A DNA stretch of 64,000 nucleotides from contig CAZEJT010000002.1 of assembly GCA_964512655.1 (NCBI GenBank), forward strand, positions 310,001 through 374,000, written 5' to 3'. The notes under the pieces are model-generated. The model worked only from the letters and a program-made list of their open reading frames with translations. It did not search any database and was not told the DNA's origin. Of the stretch, positions 7,974 to 16,320 are shown in pieces. Each line of letters starts with the position of its first letter. The first letter of the stretch is position 1. The DNA is from VBOC01 sp964512655. GTDB lineage: Bacteria; Bacteroidota; Ignavibacteria; UBA10030; SZUA-254. Position numbers and translations under genes: made by a program.

Positions 7974-9356
7974 ATGCCGGCTAGGGAACCGGTCGTGATT
8001 GTCGGCGCGGGCATCTCCGGACTCTCCACCGCATTCCGGCTGAAACGGATGGGCGTGGAGGTCGTCGCTCTCGAAAAGGACTCGGAACCCGGGGGAACGA
8101 TGCGGACGCAGAGTGACAACGGATGGCTCATCGAGGCCGGGCCAAACAACGCTCTCGAGAATACTCCCCGGCTGGGGGAACTCTTTAAAGACCTTGGGAT
8201 TGCCGATCAACTCCGTTACGCGAGCGAACGGGCTTCGAAGAGATACATCCTCAGAGGCGGGCGGCTTGTGGCGATTCCGACGAAACCTTTATCGCTGGTG
8301 ACCACCCCCCTGTGGTCTCTCGGAGGAAAGCTCCGGATCCTCAAGGAGCCGTTCATCGGCCGTACCTACAAAGAGGAGTCGGTCGCCGAATTCGTAACGC
8401 GCAGGCTCGGTCCGGAATTCCTCGACTATGCAATCGATCCGTTCGTTGCGGGGATCTATGCGGGCGATCCGGAGAACCTTTCGATTCGCGCCGCCTTCCC
8501 GAAGATGTATGCGCTCGAATCGAATCATGGCAGCCTCTTCAAGGGCGCGATTGCACTGAGAAAAGAACGGAGCGGGACGCGAGGCAAGCCGTCATCGAAG
8601 CTCTTCTCATTCCTGAAGGGGATGCAGGCGCTTCCCCTCGCAATCGCGTCTCACCTCGGAGAGGATCTCCTGCTCAACTCCTCCGTTGAATCCGTCATCC
8701 CCATGCGCGCGGGGAAAAACCCGGTCTACGTCGTCTCGTTCATTCGGGAGGGAAGGCGGGAATCGATCACCGCGTCCGCCGTCGTTCTTGCCAGCCCTGC
8801 CGCCGCCGCGGGGGAGGTGATAAGACGGATTGATCCGGAAACAGCTGGACTACTCGAATCGATTTATTACCCTCCGGTTGCTTCCGTCTTTCTTGGGTTC
8901 AGGGAAGGGGACGTCAAACGGCCGCTCGACGGGTTCGGATTCCTGATTCCTAAACGCGAGGAGAGAAGTATCCTTGGGGCAATGTGGTCTTCGGCTCTTT
9001 TCCCCGGCCGCAGCCCTCAGGGGTGCGCCGCAATCACCGCCTTCGTGGGAGGGGCCCGCCGGCCCGATCTGCCGTCTCTTGACGATGCCGCTCTGACCGA
9101 TCTTGTCGTGAATGAGTTGCGCGAGATCATGAAGATCGAAGGAGATCCCGCCTTCCGGAAGATTAACCGGTGGGAACGCGCGATCCCGCAGTATACTATG
9201 GGATACGATCGAGTTCTTGGGGCAATCGACCGGTTCGAGCAGAATTTCAGAGGCGCGTTCATCTGCAGCAATTACAGGGGAGGCATCTCGGTCGGCGACT
9301 GCGTGAAGAACGCCGCCGCAGCGGCGAAACGCGTGGAAGAACACCTCACCGCCTGA
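7974..9356 (+). CDS. hemY: Protoporphyrinogen oxidase (FAD, oxygen-dependent)
   Basis: Oxidises protoporphyrinogen IX to protoporphyrin IX. The 460-residue protein has an N-terminal FAD-binding VVIVGAGISGLSTA (residues 7-20), EKDSEPGGTMRT, and IEAGPNNAL, typical of the PPO branch of the amine-oxidase superfamily. A C-terminal FAD-contact stretch FICSNYRGGISVGDCV closes it. GGAG lies about nine bases before the ATG. It is separated from hemH by the REP array but stays in order and orientation. The symbol hemG is used for the same protein in some genomes. Confidence 0.93.
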   Translation: MPAREPVVIVGAGISGLSTAFRLKRMGVEVVALEKDSEPGGTMRTQSDNGWLIEAGPNNALENTPRLGELFKDLGIADQLRYASERASKRYILRGGRLVAIPTKPLSLVTTPLWSLGGKLRILKEPFIGRTYKEESVAEFVTRRLGPEFLDYAIDPFVAGIYAGDPENLSIRAAFPKMYALESNHGSLFKGAIALRKERSGTRGKPSSKLFSFLKGMQALPLAIASHLGEDLLLNSSVESVIPMRAGKNPVYVVSFIREGRRESITASAVVLASPAAAAGEVIRRIDPETAGLLESIYYPPVASVFLGFREGDVKRPLDGFGFLIPKREERSILGAMWSSALFPGRSPQGCAAITAFVGGARRPDLPSLDDAALTDLVVNELREIMKIEGDPAFRKINRWERAIPQYTMGYDRVLGAIDRFEQNFRGAFICSNYRGGISVGDCVKNAAAAAKRVEEHLTA

Positions 9357-9380
9357 CCCGCGCAATCGCCTGGGAGATCG

Positions 9381-9410
9381 GTAGGCGCGGACTTTAGTCC
9401 GCGCGTCATT
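9381..9410 (+). repeat. Solitary GTAG-headed REP-like palindrome
   Basis: GTAG at 9381 is followed by GCGCGGACT, two T, then AGTCCGCGC (9385-9404), a perfect 9-bp-arm hairpin, and then GTCATTC as in the array at 15.1 kb. It lies between hemY and gltA and could also act as a transcription attenuator, although no T-run follows. Confidence 0.75.
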
Positions 9411-9443
9411 CCCACCGGCAAGATGACGGGTTGCCGATACACC

Positions 9444-9474
9444 CTGCATCAGAAGCCAAAATTTCGTACATTTC
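9444..9474 (+). promoter_or_regulatory. Possible Bacteroidetes-type promoter of citrate synthase
   Basis: CTG at 9444-9446, 20 bases, then TACATTTC at 9467-9474. This resembles TTG-N20-TAnnTTTG with one change in each box. The same TACATTTC box precedes hemB. It would give a leader of about 24 bases that includes the GGAG ribosome site. Confidence 0.4.
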
Positions 9475-9504
9475 ACGTGCAGGAATACCGCAGGAGAACC
9501 GGCT

Positions 9505-10869
9505 ATGGCTAAACAAAATTCGCCTCCCGTTGAGGAGAAGAAAGAACGAATCCCACAAACCATGAACGGCCAGAACAGCCTGACAATCACGGACAATCGT
9601 ACCGGCAAGCAGTATGAGGTTCCTATCGAGAACGAGACTATCCGGGCCACCGATCTCCGTCAGATCAAGGTGCGTGCGGAAGACTTCGGGCTAATGACGT
9701 ATGATCCCGCATTTCTGAACACCGCAGCGTGTAAGAGCTCGATCACGTACATCGACGGAGACAAAGGGATTCTGCGCTACCGGGGGTATCCCATCGAGCA
9801 GCTCGCGGAAAAGAGCACCTATCTCGAGGTCGCCTACCTTATCATCCACGGAGAACTTCCCACGAAGGCGCGGTTCGAGAAATGGACGAACAATATCGTG
9901 ATGCACACACTCATCCACGAGAACATCAAGAAATTCGTGGACGGATTCCATCACGATGCCCACCCGATGGGAATGCTGATCTCGAGCGTCGGCGCCCTTT
10001 CCACGTTCTACACCGACGCGAAACACATTACCGATCCGGATTCGAGAAAGAGGCAGATTTTCCGCCTCGTCGCGAAGATGCCCACTCTGGCGGCCTTTGC
10101 GTTCCGGCACAGCGTCGGCAGGCCCTATGTCTATCCCGACAACGAGCTTTCCTACGCCGGCAATTTTCTCAACATGCTGTTCAAGATGACCGAGCTGAAA
10201 TACCGCGTCGACCCTGTCCTGGAGCATGCTCTCGACGTTCTCTTCATCCTCCACGCCGATCACGAGCAGAATTGCAGCACAAGCGCCATGCGGGGCGTCG
10301 GCAGCTCGCATGTCGACCCGTTCTCGGCCACCGCGGCTGCCGCATCTGCGCTCTACGGACCCCTTCACGGCGGAGCGAACGAGGCCGTCCTTCTCATGCT
10401 CGATGAAATCGGTTCGAAGAACAATGTCCTCTCCTTCATCAAGTCCGTGAAGGACGGAAAAGGGAAGCTGATGGGTTTCGGTCACAGGGTCTATAAGAAC
10501 TACGACCCGAGGGCCAAGGTGATCAAGCGCCTCGCGGACGAGGTGTTCGAGGTGACCGGACGCAACCCCAAGCTCGACATTGCACTCGAGCTGGAGCATA
10601 TCGCGCTGAACGACGACTACTTCATCAAGCGGAAGCTCTATCCGAACGTCGATTTCTATTCCGGCCTGATTTACCAGGCCATGGGTTTCCCGGTCGAAAT
10701 GTTCCCGGTGCTCTTCGCGATCGGACGGACGTCAGGGTGGGTGGCCCAGTGGCAGGAAATGCTCCTCGATCCGGAGCAAAAAATCGCGCGCCCCCGCCAG
10801 ATTTATCTGGGCCCGCCGGTGCGCGACTATGTGATGATGGGGAAACGAAGCGAGGAGAAGAGCGCGTAA
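9505..10869 (+). CDS. gltA: Citrate synthase
   Basis: Condenses oxaloacetate and acetyl-CoA, entry step of the TCA cycle. The 454-residue protein has the type I catalytic triad: His in LHADHEQNCSTS, His in GFGHRVYKNYDPRAK, and Asp in PNVDFYSG. The start at 9505 has GGAG at 9493-9496. The first 19 residues are polar and extra relative to a possible internal start at the MNGQNSL methionine. Its own promoter appears to lie upstream, so it probably starts a second transcription unit. TerC-like gene follows after 21 bases. Confidence 0.97.
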   Translation: MAKQNSPPVEEKKERIPQTMNGQNSLTITDNRTGKQYEVPIENETIRATDLRQIKVRAEDFGLMTYDPAFLNTAACKSSITYIDGDKGILRYRGYPIEQLAEKSTYLEVAYLIIHGELPTKARFEKWTNNIVMHTLIHENIKKFVDGFHHDAHPMGMLISSVGALSTFYTDAKHITDPDSRKRQIFRLVAKMPTLAAFAFRHSVGRPYVYPDNELSYAGNFLNMLFKMTELKYRVDPVLEHALDVLFILHADHEQNCSTSAMRGVGSSHVDPFSATAAAASALYGPLHGGANEAVLLMLDEIGSKNNVLSFIKSVKDGKGKLMGFGHRVYKNYDPRAKVIKRLADEVFEVTGRNPKLDIALELEHIALNDDYFIKRKLYPNVDFYSGLIYQAMGFPVEMFPVLFAIGRTSGWVAQWQEMLLDPEQKIARPRQIYLGPPVRDYVMMGKRSEEKSA

Positions 10870-10890
10870 CGCCGCCGGCGTGAAGAGCCG

Positions 10891-11820
10891 ATGAGCGACA
10901 CACTCATTCTTTCGCTCTTCTTTGCCGTCGTCATCGTTATCCTGGCTCTGGACCTCGGCGTGTTCCAGAAGCGGGCTCACTTTCCCTCTCTCAGGGAAGC
11001 GGCCGCGTGGACGGCGGTGTGGGCATGCCTTGCGTCTCTCTTCGGCGTCTTTATCTGGCTTAACAGGGGGAGCGGAAAAGCCCTTGAGTACTTCACCGGC
11101 TACCTGGTCGAAGAAGCCCTCTCCGTCGACAACGTTTTCGTCTTCATCGTCATCCTCACCTACTTCGCGGTCCCCAGAGAACACCACCACACGGTCTTGT
11201 TCTGGGGCGTCATCAGCGCGATCATCTTCCGCGCCATCTTTATTATCCTCGGCTCCGCGCTGATCTCACAGTTTCACTGGATCCTCTATCTTCTCGGTGC
11301 GTTTCTCGTCGTCACGGCCGTCAAGCTTGCCGTCCAGCGCGAGGCTCAGGTCGATCCCGAGCGCAATCCTTTCATCCGGCTTGCGAGGAAGTTTCTTCCC
11401 GTAACGCCGCGTTATGAGGGGAAAAAGTTTTTTGTCCGGAGGGATGGGAAGACGTCCATGACCCCCCTCTTTCTCGTTCTTCTGACAATCGAGACCACCG
11501 ATATCGCCTTTGCCACCGACTCGATCCCGGCGATCTTTGCGATCACGCGGGATGCGTTCATCATCTTCACCTCCAATATTTTCGCGGTGCTCGGACTGCG
11601 CTCCCTCTATTTCCTCGTTGCCGGCTTCATGGGTAAATTCAAGTACCTCAAGTACGGGCTTTCCGTTGTCCTTGCCTTCATCGGAGTAAAGATGCTGATG
11701 GAGCCGTGGCTGAAAATTCCGATCGGGGGGTCGCTCGGACTCATATTCGCAGTACTGGCAGCCTCGGTCGTTGCCTCGGTTCTCAATCCCGGCGAGAAGG
11801 GGCGGCGCGCGACCGAATGA
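10891..11820 (+). CDS. TerC/Alx-family integral membrane protein
   Basis: A 309-residue protein with about eight to nine membrane segments. Family signatures EEALSVDNVFVF (near residue 75) and FATDSIPAIFAI (near 210) carry the conserved acidic residues within the membrane. Some members (Alx, TerC, YceF) export manganese or help metallate secreted proteins; others are tied to tellurite resistance. No ter cluster is present, so tellurite resistance should not be assumed. It ends in an ATGA overlap with the hydrolase gene. Confidence 0.9.
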   Translation: MSDTLILSLFFAVVIVILALDLGVFQKRAHFPSLREAAAWTAVWACLASLFGVFIWLNRGSGKALEYFTGYLVEEALSVDNVFVFIVILTYFAVPREHHHTVLFWGVISAIIFRAIFIILGSALISQFHWILYLLGAFLVVTAVKLAVQREAQVDPERNPFIRLARKFLPVTPRYEGKKFFVRRDGKTSMTPLFLVLLTIETTDIAFATDSIPAIFAITRDAFIIFTSNIFAVLGLRSLYFLVAGFMGKFKYLKYGLSVVLAFIGVKMLMEPWLKIPIGGSLGLIFAVLAASVVASVLNPGEKGRRATE

Positions 11821-12653
11821 AGCATCATGAATCAACCGGCTTGCCTCGCACCGCCATGCACGTTCTGATCGACGGAATCCGGATCGAGTACTCGGTGGAA
11901 GGCCCGCGGGCAGGGGTCCCGATTGTCTTCGTGCACGGATTCCCGTTCAACCGGTCGATGTGGAAACCTCAGGTCGAGGCCCTCCGGGACCGCTTTTACA
12001 CGCTGACATACGATATCAGGGGATTCGGCGCGAGCGATCCGGGAGACGGGCAGTATTCGGTCGAGTATTTTGTCGACGACCTGATCGGCCTCCTCGACCA
12101 TCTCAGGATCCAGAAGGCCGTGGCTGCGGGGCTCTCCATGGGGGGATACATCGTGCTGCGCGCCGCCGAACGCCATCCGGACCGTTTCCGCGGGCTCGTC
12201 CTCGCCGACACACGAAGCGAGCCCGACAGCAACGAGGGAAAGATCAAGCGCGCCCTCCAGGCCCGTGCCGTCAAGCGCGACGGCATGTCGGCCTTCGCCG
12301 ATTCGTTCATCCCGGGAGCCCTGTACAGGGAAACCATGACGCGCAGCCCCGAGACCGCGGAGCTTGTGCGCAGAATGATCGAAGGAGTGACGCCGGTGAG
12401 CGCGGCCGGAACCCTCCTCGCGCTCGCGGCGAGAACCGACACTACTCCTGCATTGTACAACATCAACGTCCCTACACTCATTCTTGTCGGTCAGCACGAC
12501 GCAATCACGCCCCCTTCCGCCTCCGCCGCTATGAAGGAAAAGATCCCCGAATCCGAATTGCATGTCCTGGCCGCAGCGGCGCATCTCAGCAATCTGGAGC
12601 AGCCAGAGGAGTTTAACCGTCGTCTCATAGGGTTTCTCGATCGCGTGAAATGA
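11817..12653 (+). CDS. Alpha/beta-hydrolase
   Basis: A 278-residue alpha/beta-hydrolase fold protein. The oxyanion strand is IVFVHGFPFNRSMW, the nucleophile elbow is AAGLSMGGYIVL (Ser), the acid is in LVGQHDAITPP, and the catalytic His is in AAAHLSNLEQPE near the end. The triad is complete. The start ATG 11817 overlaps the TerC stop; ATG 11856, which gives MHVLIDGIRIEY, is an equally plausible start. The substrate cannot be predicted. The downstream permease starts in its stop codon (ATGA). Confidence 0.88.
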   Translation: MKHHESTGLPRTAMHVLIDGIRIEYSVEGPRAGVPIVFVHGFPFNRSMWKPQVEALRDRFYTLTYDIRGFGASDPGDGQYSVEYFVDDLIGLLDHLRIQKAVAAGLSMGGYIVLRAAERHPDRFRGLVLADTRSEPDSNEGKIKRALQARAVKRDGMSAFADSFIPGALYRETMTRSPETAELVRRMIEGVTPVSAAGTLLALAARTDTTPALYNINVPTLILVGQHDAITPPSASAAMKEKIPESELHVLAAAAHLSNLEQPEEFNRRLIGFLDRVK

Positions 12654-13927
12654 CACAAGGAGCGCCGGCCGGACTCCTCCGGGTGATGGGACGATGGGAT
12701 CTGGTCGCCCTCACGATAGACAGCATCATCGGCAGCGGAATATTCTTTCTCCCCGCCACCGTTGCGGGGCTCCTCGGACCCTTCAGTCCCTTCGCATATC
12801 TCATCTGCGCGCTTGTCACTCTCACGTTCATTCTGTCATTCGCGGAAGCTTCGAGCCGGTTCGACACCGGGGGGGGACCGTACCGGTACGCGCACGACGC
12901 CTTTGGAAAATTCGCCGGGTTCCAGGTCGGATGGATCGTCTACCTCACGCGGCTGGCGGGGACGGCGGCAAACCTTGGGCTCTTCGTCTCGTATCTTGGG
13001 TATTTTCTGCCCGTGCTCTCCGCCGAACCGGCGCGCACGATGGTGCTCCTCGTGATAACCTCCGTTCTGGCGGTCATCAACATCCTCGGCGTCAGGCAGG
13101 GAGCGCTGGCCGTGGATATCGTCACAATCGCAAAGGTTCTGCCGCTCCTGCTCGTCATCATCCCGGGGCTCTTTCTCATCGATGGAAAGAACCTCGCTCT
13201 GGGCGCTCCGCCGCCGTACGAAAACTTCATGCGCTCCATCTTTCTCCTCACGTTCGCGTTCGGCGGTTTCGAAATCATGACAATCCCATCGGGCGAGGCG
13301 ATCGACCCCCGCTCGAACACACCTCGGGCGCTGATTACGGGCATGTTGATCGTCGCGGCCATTTACTCCCTTACCCAGCTCGTGGCAACCGGGGTACTAT
13401 CAGACCTGCCGGCCGCTGAGCGACCGCTTGCCGCGCTCGCGAATGCGGTCCTGGGCCCCGCGGGGGGCATCGTGATCGCGGCGGGGGCTGTGATCTCGAC
13501 GCTCGGCCTCGTTACGGGCAACATCCTCGGCGCGCCACGCCTGACGTTTGCGCTCGCGGAGAACCGGCAGCTTCCGGCGTTCTTTAGCCGGATCCACCCT
13601 GCGTTCAGAACGCCCGATGTTTCCATCTGCGTCTATGCGGGAATCGTCTTCCTCCTTGCCGCGCTTTCAAATTTTGTCACGCTTGCCGCGATCAGCGTCG
13701 TCTCGCGGCTCCTCTTCTACATCAGCACCTGCGCATCGGTCCTCGTATTCCGTAGAACCAGCCGCGCGCCGTTCACGCTTCCGTTCGGCGCCGCCATACC
13801 GGTCCTGGGAATTGCCTTTGCCTGTTACCTTCTGCGATATACAAAGACTGAGGAATTGTACTTTACGATCGGAGGAATTGTCGTGGGCTCAGCCCTCTAC
13901 GGCTTCACGAGGCTGCGAAATGCGTAA
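12650..13927 (+). CDS. APC-superfamily amino acid permease
   Basis: A 425-residue protein with about 12 membrane segments. TM1 carries IDSIIGSGIFFLPATVAGLLGP, the unwound Gly-rich substrate-binding motif of APC transporters, here containing GSGIF. TM6 carries LLTFAFGGFEIMTIPSGE. Substrate is probably an amino acid or amine. Start ATG overlaps the upstream stop; the end overlaps the next gene by eight bases, so the three genes are almost certainly co-translated. Confidence 0.9.
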   Translation: MTQGAPAGLLRVMGRWDLVALTIDSIIGSGIFFLPATVAGLLGPFSPFAYLICALVTLTFILSFAEASSRFDTGGGPYRYAHDAFGKFAGFQVGWIVYLTRLAGTAANLGLFVSYLGYFLPVLSAEPARTMVLLVITSVLAVINILGVRQGALAVDIVTIAKVLPLLLVIIPGLFLIDGKNLALGAPPPYENFMRSIFLLTFAFGGFEIMTIPSGEAIDPRSNTPRALITGMLIVAAIYSLTQLVATGVLSDLPAAERPLAALANAVLGPAGGIVIAAGAVISTLGLVTGNILGAPRLTFALAENRQLPAFFSRIHPAFRTPDVSICVYAGIVFLLAALSNFVTLAAISVVSRLLFYISTCASVLVFRRTSRAPFTLPFGAAIPVLGIAFACYLLRYTKTEELYFTIGGIVVGSALYGFTRLRNA

Positions 13928-15062
13928 ATCGGTTTTGGTCATCTCGGCGACGGCGGGCGCCGGTCACGTTCGGGCGGGGGAGGCCCTCGTGGCAGCGGCG
14001 AAATTGATGCCGGACCCGCCGGCAATCAGCCATGTCGACATACTCAATTTCACCTCTCCGCTCTTTCGGACTCTCTACAGCAAGGCGTACTACGCCATAG
14101 TGAGCAGATCGCCCGGACTCTGGGGCTATGTGTACGACAGGTCCGACCAGTCGGGACCGCCCCCGGGCAAGAAGCTGCTGATGAAGCTCTTCGACCATTT
14201 CAACTACAAGAAGTACCTCTCGCGTCTTAACGAGCTGAACCCTGACGCCGTCGTGTGCACGCACTTTCTCCCCTATCTCGCAATTGAGGATGAATTGCTC
14301 GAGAGGAACTGGAAGATCCCGTTCTACTCCGTGCCGACCGATTACGCCGTTCATGCTCTCTGGGTGAGCCGCGCCGTGAAGCGCTTCTATGCCGCCACCG
14401 AGGAAGCTGCCTGGTCCATTTGCTCCCACGGGATTCCGCCGAGTCGAACTGCCGTGTCGGGGATACCCGTGATGCCCGCTTTTTCGGAATCGCGCGGACG
14501 CGCGTCCTCCGCGAAACAGCTTGGACTTAATCCGTCGCTTTTCACGATTCTGATTCTCTCGGGGGGTTACGGAGTGGGTATCGTAGACAAGCTCGTTCCC
14601 TCGGTGGCCGGGTTTCTCGGCCGAAACCGTCCGAAACGCTTTCAGCTCCTCGTCGTCTGCGGGAAAAATCCGGGACTGCACGCAAAACTCAACCGGGGCA
14701 AATACCCGCCGAATGTAAGCGTCACTCTCTATGAATTCATCCCTTTCGTCGACGCAGCCATGGCCTGCTCCGACCTTATCATCACCAAGGCGGGGGGCCT
14801 CACGGTTTCCGAAGCCCTGGCAAGCAACCTTCCCATGGTGGTCCTCGATCCCTTTCCCGGCCAGGAGGGCCGCAATGCTGACTATGTCGTCGAGGAAGGC
14901 GCAGCCACGTTTGCCGCCGGCTTTTCAAACCTTCACTTCAAGCTCGAGAAACTCATCGGCGATCCCGCGCGTCTGCGCGCGATGCGGCAGAGGGCGCGTG
15001 CAATCGCGAAACCGCACGCCGCGGCGGATATCCTTAAGGATGTGTTACGTTCTATCGATTGA
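13920..15062 (+). CDS. MGDG-synthase/MurG-like glycosyltransferase (GT28)
   Basis: A 380-residue GT-B protein. The N-terminal half begins SVLVISATAGAGHVRAGEAL, the hallmark of the MGDG synthase / UgtP diacylglycerol glycosyltransferase group. The C-terminal half has ILILSGGYGVG and ITKAGGLTVSEALASNLP, the UDP-sugar site, then DPFPGQEGRNADYV. The frame is open back to 13548 inside the permease, but the family start is the ATG at 13920. Likely role: moving glucose or galactose from UDP-sugar to diacylglycerol at the inner membrane. The sugar and lipid are inference. Confidence 0.87.
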   Translation: MRKSVLVISATAGAGHVRAGEALVAAAKLMPDPPAISHVDILNFTSPLFRTLYSKAYYAIVSRSPGLWGYVYDRSDQSGPPPGKKLLMKLFDHFNYKKYLSRLNELNPDAVVCTHFLPYLAIEDELLERNWKIPFYSVPTDYAVHALWVSRAVKRFYAATEEAAWSICSHGIPPSRTAVSGIPVMPAFSESRGRASSAKQLGLNPSLFTILILSGGYGVGIVDKLVPSVAGFLGRNRPKRFQLLVVCGKNPGLHAKLNRGKYPPNVSVTLYEFIPFVDAAMACSDLIITKAGGLTVSEALASNLPMVVLDPFPGQEGRNADYVVEEGAATFAAGFSNLHFKLEKLIGDPARLRAMRQRARAIAKPHAAADILKDVLRSID

Positions 15063-15070
15063 AAGCAACC

Positions 15071-15240
15071 TGTAACCGCGGTCTTTAGCCCGCGCCATTC
15101 TTTTGTATGCGCCGGCCTTAGACCGAGTCTTTCTTTTGTAGGCGCCGGCTTTAGCCGGCGTGCGTCATTCTTTTGTAGGCGCCGGCTTTAGCCCGCGTGC
15201 GTCATTCTTTTGTAGGCGCCGGCTTTAGCCGGCGTGCGTC
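15071..15240 (+). repeat. GTAG-headed REP-like tandem array, 33/37-bp period
   Basis: Five units start at 15071, 15104, 15137, 15174 and 15211. The last three are 37 bases apart and nearly identical: TGTAG, then CGCCGGCTTTAGCCGGCG (or CCCGCG), then TGCGTCATTCTTT. The first two are decayed and 33 bases long. The palindrome core and the CATTCTTT tail match the 7.7-kb array and the single copy at 9.38 kb. It fills the gap upstream of hemB. Confidence 0.88.
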
Positions 15241-15244
15241 TCAG

Positions 15245-15275
15245 TTGAAAGTGACACCGAAGGTTTTTACATTTC
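15245..15275 (+). promoter_or_regulatory. Bacteroidetes-type promoter of hemB-hemL
   Basis: TTG at 15245-15247, exactly 20 bases, then TACATTTC at 15268-15275 (consensus TAnnTTTG). The predicted transcription start is almost at the ATG at 15283, so the mRNA may be leaderless or nearly so; no Shine-Dalgarno site precedes this ATG, in agreement. Confidence 0.5.
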
Positions 15276-15282
15276 AGCACCA

Positions 15283-16320
15283 ATGAAAAACAATTCGACA
15301 ATACTGAAGGAGGCGAAGAAACACAGGGCATCAAACGGCTCTGAGCGCTCCGGCAGCGGCTCATTCAGCCGCCTGCGCCGGACGAGAATGACAGCGGTCC
15401 TCCGGTCGATGGTGCGCGAAACCGAGCTTTCGAAGACCGATTTCATCTACCCCCTCTTTGTCTGCCCCGGAAACAAGGTGAAACGGGAGGTTTCCTCCAT
15501 GCCTGGGGTTTTCCAGATGTCGGTGGACGAGATCGTACGGGAGTGCGCCGCGGTGAAGTCGCTCGGCATTCCATCCGTCATCCTCTTCGGGATTCCTGAG
15601 GAGAAAGATGAGGCGGGGAGCGGGGCGTATGACGACGACGGAATCGTCCAGCGCGCGCTTCGGGCGATCAAGAAAGAGGTTCCGGAGCTGTTTCTCGTGA
15701 CCGATGTCTGTCTCTGCGAGTACACATCGCACGGCCATTGCGGGATCGTTCGCGGCAACGAGATCGTGAACGATGAGTCAATCGCGCTCCTCGCCCGCGA
15801 GGCCCTCACACACGCGGAGGCGGGCGCCGATATGGTCGCTCCGTCCGACATGTTCGACGGCCGCGTGCAGGCGATCCGCCGCATACTTGACGAGAACAAT
15901 TTCGGGGCCCTTCCCATCATGTCGTACGCGGCAAAGTACGCGTCCGGTTTCTACGGCCCCTTCCGCGAGGCCGCCGAAAGCGCTCCGAAGTTCGGAGACC
16001 GCCGCTCCCACCAGATGGATCCCGCAAATTCAGACGAGGCGCTGCGCGAAGTAGCCGCAGACATCGATGAGGGCGCCGACATTGTCATGGTGAAGCCCGC
16101 GATGCCCTATCTCGACATCATCCGGCGCGTGAAGGATACGTACATGATGCCGACCGCCGCGTACAACGTCAGCGGCGAATTTGCGATGGTAAAAGCCGCC
16201 GGGAGGCTGGGCTGGATCGATGAGGACCGCGTAATGATGGAAATGCTCACCTGCATCAAGCGCGCGGGAGCCGACCTGATCCTGACCTACTTCGCCAAGT
16301 CGGCGGCGAAGCTTCTGTGA
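15283..16320 (+). CDS. hemB: Delta-aminolevulinic acid dehydratase (porphobilinogen synthase)
   Basis: Condenses two 5-aminolevulinates to porphobilinogen. The active-site zinc type is shown by Cys143, Cys145 and Cys153 in DVCLCEYTSHGHCG. Schiff-base lysines are Lys218 (SYAAKYASGFYGPFR) and Lys271 (MVKPAMPYLD). Length 345 includes a 30-residue Ser/Arg/Lys-rich N-terminal extension before the usual RLRRTR start. No ATG, GTG or TTG in better position was found, so the extension seems real. It overlaps hemL by the stop (GTGA). Confidence 0.96.
   Translation: MKNNSTILKEAKKHRASNGSERSGSGSFSRLRRTRMTAVLRSMVRETELSKTDFIYPLFVCPGNKVKREVSSMPGVFQMSVDEIVRECAAVKSLGIPSVILFGIPEEKDEAGSGAYDDDGIVQRALRAIKKEVPELFLVTDVCLCEYTSHGHCGIVRGNEIVNDESIALLAREALTHAEAGADMVAPSDMFDGRVQAIRRILDENNFGALPIMSYAAKYASGFYGPFREAAESAPKFGDRRSHQMDPANSDEALREVAADIDEGADIVMVKPAMPYLDIIRRVKDTYMMPTAAYNVSGEFAMVKAAGRLGWIDEDRVMMEMLTCIKRAGADLILTYFAKSAAKLL

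Noticed and set aside
7688..8149. Minus-strand frame of 153 residues with repeated AGGYK segments
   Set aside because: It is an artefact of the 54-bp REP beat (a multiple of three) and overlaps the start of hemY on the other strand.
10891..11820. Tellurite resistance gene
   Set aside because: TerC family membership alone does not imply it; no terB, terD or terZ genes are nearby.
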